A stretch of 64,000 nucleotides of DNA from Ascarosepion bandense. Its lineage: Eukaryota; Mollusca; Cephalopoda; Sepiida; Sepiidae. Position numbers and translations under genes: made by a program. The notes below the pieces were generated by a model that had not been told where the DNA came from, did not search any database, and worked only from the letters and a program-made list of their open reading frames with translations. Each line of letters starts with the position of its first letter. The stretch's first letter is position 1. This document shows positions 1 to 9,192 of this stretch, piece after piece. The stretch is from contig JBBBDQ010001293.1 in the NCBI GenBank assembly GCA_037127315.1, forward strand, positions 1,514,501 through 1,578,500, given 5' to 3'.

Positions 1-100
1 AAACGTGATCAATAATGATAATAAAGATGATGAAAACGATCCGAACAATTTAAACAGTGTAGGTAGTTAAAATACGTCATCTCAGAAATAGACATAAAGA
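1..100 (+). repeat. Family F repeat, 3' end only
   Basis: The text around GATCCGAACAATTTAAACAG and CATCTCAGAAATAGACA matches the terminal part of a repeat seen more completely at 55350-55580 and 49300-49960. The rest of the copy lies outside the window. Confidence 0.6.
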
Positions 101-300
101 ACAAATGCAGCAAATTGAAAGAGAATGAAAGAAAGAAAATAAAAGAAAAATGAATTAAAAAAGAAGAAAAGCCGAAAACAGAAAATGAAGAAAAAAAAAA
201 ATTCTAAAATAAAAAAGAAAAAAACTAAACAACAAGAAGAAAGAGAGAAAGAAAGAATCGTTTCACGCACACCTAAATACGTAAAAGCGAAGTATATGGA
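100..300. other. Purine-rich (A/G) tract
   Basis: The plus strand is almost all A and G with long A runs. The minus-strand open frame is a run of F, L and S codons and is a composition artefact. No gene or element is recognised. Confidence 0.6.
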
Positions 301-408
301 AAAGTAAAGCACTTGAATTATACGAGTGAATGCTTCAGTGTTTCAAATAGCCGATGACTAACACTTATAAGTCATAAGTATAAGGAAATGAGTGTAAATT
401 CGAGTCTT

Positions 409-409
409 G

Positions 410-483
<74 letters not shown>
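409..483. repeat. (CA)n(TA)n microsatellite
   Basis: About 32 bp of CA repeat passes directly into about 44 bp of TA repeat. The same compound form recurs at 25670, 27235, 34338, 39087 and 39837, and is the usual tail of the SINE-D repeat here. Confidence 0.95.
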
Positions 484-486
<3 letters not shown>

Positions 487-672
487 CATAGAGACACAAA
501 TGCGTACTCAACCCAGGCACACGTATGTTTAATTATGAACAATTTACCAATGACTAAGAAAAACTTCGGTTATTAAAATGTACGTAATTTTGATGTGAAT
601 AAACGTACGCACATATATAAAAACATAATTCTGAATAACAAAACTTGAGGTTATATTTAATTTACTAACACA

Positions 673-715
<43 letters not shown>

Positions 716-944
716 GGTAGCAATCTTTCATTAAAGCATTCTTCATTAAAAACGACCGACCGACAAGGAAGATTTTACTAATTTTTTCTTTAATTTTTCC
801 GTATTCTAACATGTTTCTTTTTTGCTGGAGATAAGAATTGTAAAAATATTCCATCATTTTCGTCTTTCCAAGCGCTTTCTGTTTCTTCCCAGGTCATTCT
901 CAGGGATTTTATTTTTCAGGTGTTGTCATTATGTCCTCATGTCT

Positions 945-986
<42 letters not shown>

Positions 987-1030
987 TAATGTAGAGAAGT
1001 GTGCCACTTAACTATGCAGAGTTATGTCGA
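484..1030. other. Unassigned DNA with (TA)n and (TA)n(GA)n tracts
   Basis: Apart from a TA tract near 674-712 and a TA/GA tract near 945-985, I recognise no gene or repeat family here. Confidence 0.5.
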
Positions 1031-1165
1031 CTTCGAAGTCTCGCGAAGGCATTATTGTGATGTTTTCTCTCTTCAGATATTTTGTTTCTTCACAAAACAA
1101 AACAAGAAACAAAACTTCTGAAGAGTGAAGACATCAAAATAATTGCTTCACGAAACTTCGTAGCC
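1030..1165. repeat. Foldback (palindromic) repeat
   Basis: An arm beginning CGAAGTCTCGCGAAGG returns inverted and diverged as the sequence ending CTTCACGAAACTTCG, with arms of roughly 55 bp around AT-rich DNA. Each arm holds CTGAAGAG followed by AAAAC or CAAAA, an eroded form of the hammerhead-like core seen in other foldbacks of the window. Confidence 0.7.
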
Positions 1166-1267
1166 GTTAACTGACACGCTTTAATTTTGTTAACGCTCTG
1201 TTTCTGTCTCTGTCTCGATATTGAGCACTTATGACAAAAAACGCTTGCCAAAAAATGTCTTCCTTTT

Positions 1268-1745
1268 TTTTTTTAATCGTTTCACCCCAAGCAAGACGGT
1301 AACGCCACTGATGCGCAGGGAGCTACATTAGACAGGAGGAGAGTGAAGAGAAAGACGGACCAGTTACAGGGTGTGTCAGAGAATGAACAAGAGAAGGATA
1401 GGAACACAGGTGTAAAGACAGTTGGGAAGTTAGAGAGAAAGTAAAAGAACAATACACACGGGGTGATGTAGAAAGAACTGGAGTCAAGTGGATAAGAGAT
1501 GGGAAATGACATTGCATTTAAATTCTTGGAGGTTGCGGCTGTCAGGAAAGCAAGTATAAGGAAGGGGAGTTCCACAGATGGGAAGTGCGAGAATGAAGCT
1601 GATGGAGGAGAATTGTCGGCAGGTTTTTGGTAGACTTAACCGTAAAAGGGTGGGACCTTGTTGCGAGTTTGGTTGCACGAGTAAATTCTGGTGGTGGGGG
1701 CACCAGTGACCTAAGTTCGTCGAAGCAGAAGCCATGAAATTATTT
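1268..1745 (-). pseudogene. LINE-B 3' end: RT C-terminus, 3' UTR and poly(A)
   Basis: Read on the minus strand the piece runs from a decayed C-terminal reverse-transcriptase tail to a poly(A) run, which appears as T's at the left edge. The conceptual peptide contains LPYTCFPDSRNLQEFK and ISHLL. This fits the LWNSLP...L..FK..V..HLL ending of CR1/L2/jockey-type LINEs. The 3' UTR ends in a conserved block around TGGCGTTACCG and CTTGG, also found at 12240, 22290, 56240 and 63480. No RT catalytic motifs are present, so it is a dead 5'-truncated copy. The clade call rests on the short C-terminal match only. Confidence 0.7.
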
Positions 1746-1888
1746 GAAGACAGAGGGAAGCCAAATCCCGCCGGTAAGAAAGTGGCTGGAGTCGAGCTGC
1801 CAAGTCGGGACTCACTTACATTCTAGCGGTAAATCAGCAAAAAACCAGCAATCTTGGCATTAAGCAACATCACAATTTAACACTGCTT

Positions 1889-1891
<3 letters not shown>

Positions 1892-1937
<46 letters not shown>
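1892..1937. repeat. (TA)n microsatellite
   Basis: An uninterrupted run of about 23 TA units abuts the 3' end of the minus-strand 5S-SINE that follows. Confidence 0.95.
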
Positions 1938-1942
<5 letters not shown>

Positions 1943-1949
1943 GGTGGGG

Positions 1950-2252
1950 TGGATAATGATTTAGTGATACAAGTCTTACTAATTACTCCATAGGCGGAGG
2001 GGGAGAAGTGATGGATTCATATTTTTCCCAATATTATTTTCGCGTAAATAAATATATTAAAAAAATCGTTGGAATGAGAACTCAACTTTACTATTTCTAA
2101 TTCTGAACCATCATCTATTGCACCACCCGCACATCCAAGCTTACATTATCGGTATTCCGAAGCAGTCACTCATCTAGGTACTGGCTAGGACTCGATTTTG
2201 CTTAACTTCGGTTATTGTACGGGAACCGGTGGTTCAACGAGATGTGGCTGTC
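1950..2252 (-). mobile_element. 5S rRNA/tRNA chimeric SINE (5S-SINE), near full length
   Basis: On the minus strand the first ~119 nt (about 2134-2252) align by eye along the whole of animal 5S rRNA. They keep CCGAAGTTAAGC, the region matching TAGTACTTGGATGGGTGACCG, and GGAATACC...TGTAAGCTT. A tRNA-like part follows with GGTGCAATAGATGATGG (box A-like), then a body with GCGAAAATAATATTGGG and ATGGAGTAATTAGTAAGAC. 5S-derived SINEs (SINE3 type) are known from other animals. Here the 5S head is fused to a tRNA-like middle. Heavy CpG/transition decay shows it is an old copy, not a 5S gene. Confidence 0.8.
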
Positions 2253-2524
2253 AGCATACTAAGCCATTAGTGTAAATGTAGAGATACAACTATGTCCCAG
2301 AAATTCAGATAGAAACGCATAAGAAACATTCACAACGCCATTTCCTTTATTGAATATCATCTAATTCATTTTGTATTCATGTATTTTTTTATTTTATTTG
2401 ACGCAGTTAAAAACTAAATTACGTTAAAATGGATAGAAAGAATGTATTGCACCAGTCTTCAAAACGAGAGGATTTGTTGGCCTGTCTTGAAAAATTGCTT
2501 AGCTTTTGACAAATCACAAATAGT

Positions 2525-2785
2525 CAGTTAAGTGACATACGTGATACACGTTTGGGCGATCAGGTCTTGAAAGTGACACGACTGACTGGACAGAAGATTT
2601 TCCAGCAGTAGGTTGCCATTACTTTCTGCGGAAGACTGGTTGCCAACCAAGGCTATAGAAACTAATTTATCCTGTTATCTAACCCAAAGCTTGAGAGAGA
2701 AGTGGTGGATTCAAGGGTATTTGTGTGCGTAAGTGAATGCAATGAGTTTAACTGAAATTCGAACTCGGCTCAAATCTCAAACACC
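2525..2785 (-). mobile_element. SINE-A, 5'-truncated
   Basis: The 3' domain (AGTCAGTTAAGTGACATACG) and body match the family consensus, but the copy stops within the tRNA-like head after GAACTCGGCTC. It is therefore truncated at the 5' end and has no promoter A box. Confidence 0.85.
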
Positions 2786-2789
2786 AAAC

Positions 2790-3359
2790 GAATAACCAGT
2801 TAGAGAATATGTTGAAATCTAACTCCCTCGACATATTAGTTATATGTATTTTTGTGTATGTAAATAAATGTGTATGTGTGTTTTGGTGGTGGTGGCTTAA
2901 TAGGAAGGGTGAATTGAGTAACATAATGATTTTAACACATGGTGAGGCCTATAAGTGGTAATGAGGCAAACCTTTGAAACGTATGAGAGACGAAATGAGT
3001 TGCATGATTTATACAACGTTAACAGCAACGACCACAGATACGCCCATAACAACTCCAGCCTACAAAAGAATATATATTGAAGTTTTAAGTAAACGTATGT
3101 TTTTGCTGAGGTTGTTGTACTCACCTCGATTCGTCAGTTTGATTTTACACTTTAGCTTATATACAGAATTAACTAGCGTATATTTCCGCGTATAAGGCGA
3201 CCTTTAGATAAGACAAGGTAAATTAACAGAGCAAACTTTAATGAATTTACCTTATAACTGTGGTATAAGACGACGAGGTTGTTGAATATATAAAGATGAT
3301 GTTATTGGAAATATTACTACCACTATCATTAGAAATTCAAAGGTTAGAACAAAACCCAT

Positions 3360-3360
<1 letters not shown>
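2790..3360. other. Unassigned AT-rich DNA
   Basis: No repeat family, coding similarity or RNA gene is recognised. Short open frames on both strands overlap each other and have no recognisable motif. Confidence 0.5.

Positions 3361-3361
<1 letters not shown>

Positions 3362-3408
<47 letters not shown>
3362..3408. repeat. (TA)n microsatellite
   Basis: About 23 TA units, directly abutting the foldback that follows. Confidence 0.95.
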
Positions 3409-3409
<1 letters not shown>

Positions 3410-3546
3410 TGTAATGGTTGTTACAATGTTTTTAAATTCATAGTATCACTACACAAAAAAATTCTCATGTTTCGAAGCCAGCCCATGTGAAATTTTTTGT
3501 GTAGTGATACTATGAATTTAAAAACATTGTAACAACCATTACAGTA
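3408..3546. repeat. Near-perfect 63-bp foldback
   Basis: The left arm begins TACTGTAATGGTTG and ends near TTCTCATG. The right arm is its reverse complement from CATGTGAAATTTTTTG to CATTACAGTA, with only a few differences, around a 13-nt spacer containing TTCGAAGCC. The arms hold GTGTAGTGATA, shared with the repeat at 44810-45010. Such a sequence would fold as a long hairpin in RNA or as a cruciform. Confidence 0.9.
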
Positions 3547-3635
3547 TAACGCTCTACATTTGTATCGAGCACTCTTTATGAAAGTAAATGCATGAAGAAA
3601 AAGGTAAATAAACCTACGAGTTCAACAACTTAGTT

Positions 3636-3681
<46 letters not shown>
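3547..3681. repeat. Foldback-associated tail motif and (TA)n
   Basis: The segment CTCTACATTTGTATCGAGCACTC, with a following AAAGTAAATGCATGAAG, recurs beside foldbacks or (TA)n near 5880, 31330, 40380, 41570 (inverted) and 44750 (inverted). It ends in about 44 bp of TA repeat. This marks one dispersed repeat family carrying the foldbacks. Confidence 0.65.
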
Positions 3682-3682
<1 letters not shown>

Positions 3683-3821
3683 CAGTTTGTAATAGATGTC
3701 TATTTTATATGCTCATATCTTCTCTGTCTCAGACTTTTCCTTATGTATCTATTTTCATATATTTGTTCCTTTCGCTTATTCATATCTATCACAGTATTTT
3801 ATCTATCTATCCATCCCAGTC

Positions 3822-3830
3822 TGTTCCTAT

Positions 3831-3905
<75 letters not shown>
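3822..3905. repeat. (TCTA)n(TG)n microsatellite
   Basis: About 12 TCTA units pass into about 14 TG units. The three overlapping plus-strand frames (YLSIYLSI...CVCVCV) are translations of this array. Confidence 0.95.
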
Positions 3906-3906
<1 letters not shown>

Positions 3907-4510
3907 TATAATCTTTTGCATTTTCTCCTCCTGATTATCAAATCACGCACCTGTTTGAATTCCCCCCTTGGCATTATTGTTTAATCAAAGCGAAGCCGTC
4001 GGATTTGTGTTTGCTTGCTCGCAAAGTACCCTTGACCCACAAAATCGCATTCATAGCCCTATTACCAGACTCTGTTAAAGAAAAGGCTTTTTTTTTTTTA
4101 GAAAATGGGATTAGAAAACCCTTTTGTGGGTTCCCTGCATTATTCACTGGGTGAGAGAGAAAGAACGATGTCTGAGCAGGCATCTTGTAAAGGAAGCAGT
4201 ATTAATGCCTCGTTGTTGTTTATAAATGGTCATTTTTGTGTATTGCCTGTTGGTAGTTGGCCGGACTTTTGAGGGAAAAAGGTTGATTGAATGAAAAGGT
4301 TGGAAAGAAAGTGTCACAGGTGCTGGAAAGAAAATAAATCATACAGCGGTCTATGTGTGAGTATTGAAACACACTTCCATGTATCTGGCTACTCACATAA
4401 TAGCAGCAATTTGTACATACCCGAAAGGCACATGAAATTTAAGGAGTTAAAAAGGTCTTTGTGGAAAGCTGAGATTTTTTTTTCTAGAGGAGACATTTTA
4501 AAGGTAGGCA
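3906..4510. other. Unassigned DNA
   Basis: A mixed-composition stretch without a recognised repeat or coding motif. An open frame encoding about 98 residues runs on the plus strand near 4291-4587, but it ends in the following microsatellite and has no recognisable domain. Confidence 0.45.
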
Positions 4511-4512
4511 GG

Positions 4513-4557
<45 letters not shown>

Positions 4558-4580
4558 GAGAGAGAGAGAGAGAGAGAGAG
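4511..4580. repeat. (TA)n(GA)n microsatellite
   Basis: TA units followed by about 13 GA units, abutting the 3' side of the family K repeat that follows on the minus strand. Confidence 0.9.
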
Positions 4581-4735
4581 TTTATAAAGGAAAGCTCAAC
4601 GCGTCTTATTTGTGATGAACTATAGTTCATTTCAATGAGTTTAATTAGCTCATATCATCAGACATTTTGTAATATTTCCTCCATCTGGTACAAAATTTTT
4701 GCCGGAATGAAAGTTTTCTTAAAATGAAGAGAGGG
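4581..4735 (-). repeat. Family K repeat, copy 1
   Basis: Homologous in the same orientation to 59185-59345, sharing AAAGCTCAAC, ATTAGCTCAT, ATCAGAC and GGTACAAAA in order. The central part folds as a hammerhead-like RNA, annotated separately. Confidence 0.75.
4607..4674 (-). ncRNA. Hammerhead-like ribozyme motif (family K, copy 1)
   Basis: On the minus strand CTGATGA is followed by a stem ATGAGC/ACTCAT (six positions, one A-C mismatch) with loop TAATTA, then GAAA, then a perfect 6-bp stem ATGAAC/GTTCAT with loop TATA, then C and ACA. The ACA pairs with TGT just 5' of CTGATGA. This is the order and polarity of a type I hammerhead: helix I, core, helix II, GAAA, helix III, UH. The 10.1/11.1 position is a U-U mismatch instead of the usual G-C. 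Activity is unproven. The compensatory changes in the second copy are the main support. Confidence 0.6.
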
Positions 4736-4856
4736 ATAATAATAAGATTACAAACAAACAAATAAATAACAATAAATGTAAGGGGAAAGAGAAAAAGGAG
4801 AAAAGGAAAAAAAGAAAAGAAAGGAAAGGGACGGAATAGAGTATGGACTGACACCT

Positions 4857-4936
4857 ATATATATATATATATATAAAATGTATATATATATATATTATAT
4901 ATATAAAATGTGTATATATATATATATATATATATA
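4857..4936. repeat. Interrupted (TA)n microsatellite
   Basis: Three TA runs separated twice by AAAATG/AAAATGTG. The duplicated interruptions suggest local tandem duplication within the array. Confidence 0.9.
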
Positions 4937-5177
4937 ACTCCTAAAACACACCTTTAACTTCAGTTATTTTCGACATAAAGAAGAAAGTATTTTCCTTATT
5001 AAAAATATTAGCTATTAATCTATTAACTTGAAAGTAAAACTAAAATAAAAACTTCAAGAGATATTCGTTTTTTCAAAATTCATTTTAAATCTTAGGTATT
5101 GGGTTTCTGTGGCGTTATCTACATTTTTTCTGCTTCTTCTACTCCTCCTCTCTCTCTTTCTTTTTCTCTCTCTCTCT

Positions 5178-5252
5178 CCATATATATATATATATATATA
5201 TACGACTTTTTGCATCGCCATATATATATATATATATACGACTTTTTGCCTC

Positions 5253-5290
<38 letters not shown>

Positions 5291-5303
5291 GAGGCAAAAA
5301 ATC

Positions 5304-5344
<41 letters not shown>

Positions 5345-5354
5345 AAAAGTCGCG
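5178..5354. repeat. (TA)n array with repeated CGACTTTTTGC..TCGCCA inserts
   Basis: A unit TACGACTTTTTGC[A/C]TCGCCATA occurs twice on the plus strand and once inverted (GGCGAGGCAAAAAATCG), each bounded by TA runs. A partial fourth, CAAAAAGTCG, sits at the right edge and leads into transposase-like sequence. TA-flanked inverted units fit an inserted or expanded terminal repeat of a TA-targeting element. The many frames here are translations of the TA array. Confidence 0.8.
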
Positions 5355-5600
5355 CACTATTGGAGTTATTGAAGAGGTCCTCTTGACTGGCCACCGAGAT
5401 CACCAAATTTCACACCCATTTTTTTTTTGTCTTTTTGTGTGCATTTTTTTCTTTTTCTGTGGGTGCATTTGAAATCGATTGTTTATCAGACGCTCCAAAG
5501 AAATATTGAGGAACTTAAAAAATATTTAAATATGAATGGCAGAGGAAAATCTCCGACATATTGAGGAGGACATTTTGAACAGCACATATAACATTTAATA
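5355..5600 (+). pseudogene. mariner/Tc1-like transposase C-terminal remnant
   Basis: The plus strand encodes [10 protein letters not shown], the conserved W-P-x-R-S-P-D-L-x-P block of Tc1/mariner (IS630) transposases near the last catalytic acid. With frame changes there follow [18 protein letters not shown] and, after a stop, GGHFEQHI, which resembles the K..VY....NIE.LK and NGGHFEH C-terminal motifs. The D of the RSPD block reads N, a poly(T) expansion breaks the frame, and a stop precedes GGHFEQ. It is a dead 3' fragment with no N-terminal DNA-binding region. It adjoins TA-rich inverted units that could be what remains of terminal repeats. Confidence 0.65.
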
Positions 5601-5639
5601 ACTAATAAATGAAATTTTCTTACGTAATTTTAGTTTTTA

Positions 5640-5760
5640 CAAATTATCTCAAACCGAGTGGACTAACTTGAAGAATATAAGAACACTGTTTTTATATTCT
5701 TCAAGTTAGAAATTGCTTTGGTTTAACTGGTCCACTCGGTCTATGCAACAATGCCTTCCG
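5640..5760. repeat. Nested hairpin (foldback)
   Basis: CTAACTTGAAGAATATAA and TTATATTCTTCAAGTTAG form an 18-bp stem around about 12 nt. An outer pair ACCGAGTGGA/TCCACTCGGT extends it with an asymmetric internal loop. The size and bulged-arm shape resemble an miRNA precursor, but a small foldback repeat explains it equally well. Confidence 0.7.
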
Positions 5761-5869
5761 GATTAAGGAGGTTTGGCTAGTTTTGCACCTTGATAAGACA
5801 CGTATAATATCGAAACAAAATGGCGACTTTTGTATTGATATTATAACATTTATGTTATAAATTCTAAAT

Positions 5870-5961
5870 AAATATTATTCGCTGTACATTGTATTGAGCA
5901 CTTTTTAAAGAATAGCGTTTCTCTGGACACGGAATTTTATTCCATCCATACCTACCCTACA

Positions 5962-6015
<54 letters not shown>
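5870..6015. repeat. Foldback-associated tail motif, then (TA)n
   Basis: GTACATTGTATTGAGCACTTTTTAAAGAATAG matches in pieces the GAGCACTCTTTA motif beside other foldbacks. A (TA)n run of about 46 bp starts near 5965. Confidence 0.55.
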
Positions 6016-6016
<1 letters not shown>

Positions 6017-6069
6017 GTGTGTGATTGAATAAAGAAGAAACAGGAAACGTACATCAACCTAACAATATC

Positions 6070-6325
6070 GGATATTAGTGAGTTAAGTGCCATACGTAAT
6101 ACACATTTAGATGATCATGTCTCGAAAGATTTTTCTATGGTAGCTTGCCATTACTTTCACCTCTAGAACCCCATCTGTCCTGATATTTAACCCCTAGCTG
6201 GAAGGAGAAGCAACCGGTTCACCCTTTCCCGAGGGTATTTATGCCTAAGTGAATGCCCCTAGAATTAGAACTCGGTTCACCGATTTCTTATGCGAGCCGA
6301 TATCCACTGCACCACAAAGCACATA
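6070..6325 (-). mobile_element. SINE-A copy (first of three in a row)
   Basis: Runs from the 3' domain (TTAAGTGCCATACGTAATAC) to the tRNA-like 5' end (ACCACAAAGCACAT). It is diverged and has lost part of the 3' domain after TCTCGAAAGA. Confidence 0.85.
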
Positions 6326-6327
6326 CT

Positions 6328-6556
6328 CGGTTAAGTGGCATTAGGCGATCATGTCTCAAAATAAACATGATTGACTGGGTATAAGATTATCCCGCAGTAG
6401 GTTGCTATTACTTTCTGCGGTAGACTAGTTGCCAGCCAAGGCAACCCAATCTTACCTCGTATTTAACCCATAACTGGGGGAAGAAGAGACGGATTAATAA
6501 CTTTCCCAATGGTATTTGCACGTAAGTGAATGCAAGGAATTCAACGGGAATTGATA
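6328..6556 (-). mobile_element. SINE-A copy (second of three), 5'-truncated
   Basis: Starts at CGGTTAAGTGGCATTAGG and ends within the head at AATTCAACGGGAATTGA, where the next copy begins almost immediately. The head A box is absent. Confidence 0.85.
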
Positions 6557-6557
6557 T

Positions 6558-6785
6558 CAGTCAGGCAGTTAAGTGCCATACGTGATACACGCTTGGGCGA
6601 TCATGTCTCGAAAGAGACATGACTGACTGGGCTTATCCCGCAGTTGCTTGCTATTACTTTCTTCAGTATACTGTTTGCCAACCAAGGCTATAGAACCCAA
6701 TCTGTCCTGTTATTTAACCCATAATTGGAGGGAAGAGTCGGATTAATACCTTTTCTAAGGGTATTTGTGCGTAAGTGAATGCAGA
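6558..6785 (-). mobile_element. SINE-A copy (third of three), 5'-truncated
   Basis: Has a well-kept 3' domain with the hairpin TCATGTCTCGAAAGAGACATGA and stops at AAGTGAATGCAG, before the tRNA-like head. It sits directly behind the second copy in the same orientation. Confidence 0.85.
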
Positions 6786-6789
6786 TTGA

Positions 6790-7627
6790 TATATGCTTTC
6801 TATATATTTTTTATTGCATCATTCTTTCGGATTCCGATCCATATTTGATCTTTGGATGTATAATCTTCAATAGGTAAATGTTTTCGTACCGACCTACATT
6901 TTTGTTCTTTTCTTCTAATGTGGGTCAAAATTAAACCGACGCTTTGGCAGGGTCATGTTGAGAGCAACTCCACACGACTAATGGCTACGGCTAAAGAACT
7001 TGTTCTTCTTTCTTTTATTTATCCTAACAATTGATAAGACAACTTTTTCATGTACAGAACCGCACCTTTATGCATCGGCTCCGACCCTGAAGCACCAGTT
7101 CTATTTCTCTCGTCTCCGGGTTATTTCCCTGTTTATGCTTCCTTTTGTTTTCGGCAGGAAGGAAAAGAGTGGGGCTTTCGATAAGGAGAAAAAAATTAGC
7201 TGCTGTTCCTTTATAAGAGCTCCTCAGATGGGGGACGAAACTCTGTTGGACGCCTGTCCAGCTCGCGAGCCGGACCACTCTGAAGTGTCTATCCCTTAAT
7301 GGTTGGGGTAATGGGCGGATGTCATCCTTTGCGTGGAGGTTTGGTAAATAAGAATTTAAGGTCAGAGAGTGAAAAAAAAAAAAAAAGCAGACTGCTAAAA
7401 GGTTATTCATCATCATCATCATTCTTAACATCATCATCATCAACATCATCATGTTCATCAATTCTTTGTTTCCCTAATCCCTGTGTTCATCATAACTAAT
7501 ATTTATTTACTATCTCAGAGCCTGGCTTACTACCTCCGACCCACTAGACATCAAGCCTGATTGGGATTCTTGGTTACTGCTTTGTGAGCCTCGCTATCAT
7601 ATCTACATTTGCTTTTGTCTATGCATA
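6790..7627. other. Unassigned DNA with (ATC)n
   Basis: No family is recognised. A short ATC/ATCATC repeat lies near 7407-7455. The plus-strand frame of 99 residues and the overlapping minus-strand frame of 137 residues (its methionine run is the ATC repeat) show no domain. Confidence 0.45.
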
Positions 7628-7629
7628 TA

Positions 7630-8633
7630 CAGTGGAACCTGTCGTATGCGACCTCCCATACTGCCATCAAAAAACTGGTCGCATACGAGTGGTGGTCGCT
7701 CACTAAAGGCTCATAGTCATGACCTATTTACTGCTAGGAACGTATATGCTACTTACCAGAATGTACACATTAGAATTTTACCATGTAATCTGGTAATTAA
7801 TTAATAAATAAGAACATAAGAAGATGGCCTAACTTTTAAAAAAAATATTCAGCATAATTCATTTTAAAATTTTAAAAACGTATTTACAATGCTCAACAGG
7901 AAACCAAATTATTTATTCACAAAAACATTTATTAAGTAGACTTTTAAAAAAGTATACGCTTTCAGTTTTTTTCTTAGAAATGAGTGATAGCAAAAGAGAA
8001 TCTGCAATAATACATGGAAAAAAAAAAAACATACAAAAAACTGACAGCGATCGTCGGTGGTGAAAGAGAAACAGATATATATATATATATATATATATAC
8101 CCAAATAGAAATAGAGTAGATAGATATACAAAAACAAAAAAATAAAAATAAAGGAACGAAAGAGGTAAACATTTGAGAAAGGGACATAATTGTGATTTTC
8201 CCTAAATTTATCAAAGTCAGTCCAGAGACTGCGATAAATCCCTTGAACATGTCAAATTGTACAAAACAGCCGATATTTGACCATTAGGTGAACTCAGGCA
8301 ATGTACATTTCAACAAAAAATAACAGTTTGATACAACACTACAATAACAAAACAATGAGGAAGTGTTCCAGGCTTAGATCAAATCAAAATTAATTAGATT
8401 ATTCATTTAGTTTCTCCTAATTTAGAAGTTCGCAGTGTACGACCAAAATTGATTTTTTTTTTAAAGCGGTCGCTTGATCAGTGATTTTCACTCATTGATG
8501 TTAGTCGCTGGTCGCGTTTTGGAGGTGGTCGCTCACTGAGGGTCAATTAACATTAGCAAGTCGTCCGTGCATAGCAAAACGGTCGTTAACAACAGGTGGT
8601 GGCTAATAGGATCGCATACAGCAGCTTCCACTG
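7630..8633. mobile_element. pogo/Tigger-like non-autonomous DNA transposon
   Basis: The left end CAGTGGAACCTGTCGTATGCGACC and right end GGATCGCATACAGCAGCTTCCACTG (split here for clarity only) are imperfect terminal inverted repeats, each flanked outside by TA. CAGTGGAACCT is typical of pogo/Tigger elements, which duplicate TA. Both subterminal regions carry GTGGTCGCTCACT in direct orientation. The 1,004-bp interior is AT-rich with a short (TA)n and no transposase motif, so the element is non-autonomous. Confidence 0.8.
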
Positions 8634-8635
8634 TA

Positions 8636-8994
8636 TTTTACAAATTAAACTAAGCACTACCGACTATTAATGAATGAAAAACTATTGCAGATTTGTCGTC
8701 ATTCTGGGTTCCTTTTTGTTCAAATCATGTTTTTCTCTCCAAAAATACTATATAAAATTTATTATTTTTATCCATGATGCTGAATGTAATAAAATTATTC
8801 ATCTTTAAACAATAGATATCTCAAGTAGATACTAAAAAACTACCGCATGTCTCTAAATTGTATTTAAATACATTGTATTTCTTTTCAATTTTTCTAGTTG
8901 AATTGTTCGCCTATATTGTGAATGATGCATTATTATAAATAATTATATTACAATAAATTGTTATTTTAAATGAATACTTTTTTTTGAGTAGATA
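8636..8994. other. Unassigned AT-rich DNA
   Basis: Nothing recognisable. The composition is strongly AT with no tandem structure. Confidence 0.5.
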
Positions 8995-9192
8995 GCAGCA
9001 CGGAACGAAAAATCGAGAAGCCGAGTTCGAATTCCAGTTGAATTTCTTGCATTCACTTACGCACAAATACTCTTGGGAAAGGTATTAATCCGTCTGTTCC
9101 TTCCAGTTATGGGTTAAATAACAGGACAGATTGGGTTCTCTAGACATGATCACCCAAGCGTGTATAATGTATGGCACTTAACTGACTGCCAT
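8995..9192 (+). mobile_element. SINE-A with internal deletion
   Basis: The head from CGGAACGAAAAATCGAGAAGCC and the body to GATTGGGTTCTCTAG are present. The sequence then jumps to ACATGATCACCCAAGCGTG, deleting about 100 nt of the 3' domain. The end CACTTAACTGACTG is intact. Confidence 0.85.

Noticed and set aside
388..576. Short frame through (CA)n(TA)n as a peptide
   Set aside because: Almost half is THTHTH/IYIYIY from the microsatellite; the rest is too short to judge.
3470..3484. Hammerhead core in the foldback spacer (CTGGCTTCGAAAC)
   Set aside because: The core lacks GA-GA bases and helix II would have no room, so only similarity to the 44.9-kb relative remains.
5054..5406. Overlapping frames on both strands with IYIYIY repeats
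   Set aside because: Pure translation of (TA)n. The frames overlap on both strands and contain no other domain.
7048..7461. 137-residue minus-strand frame beginning with a methionine run
   Set aside because: The methionine run is an ATC microsatellite, the rest has no domain, and an opposite frame is also open.
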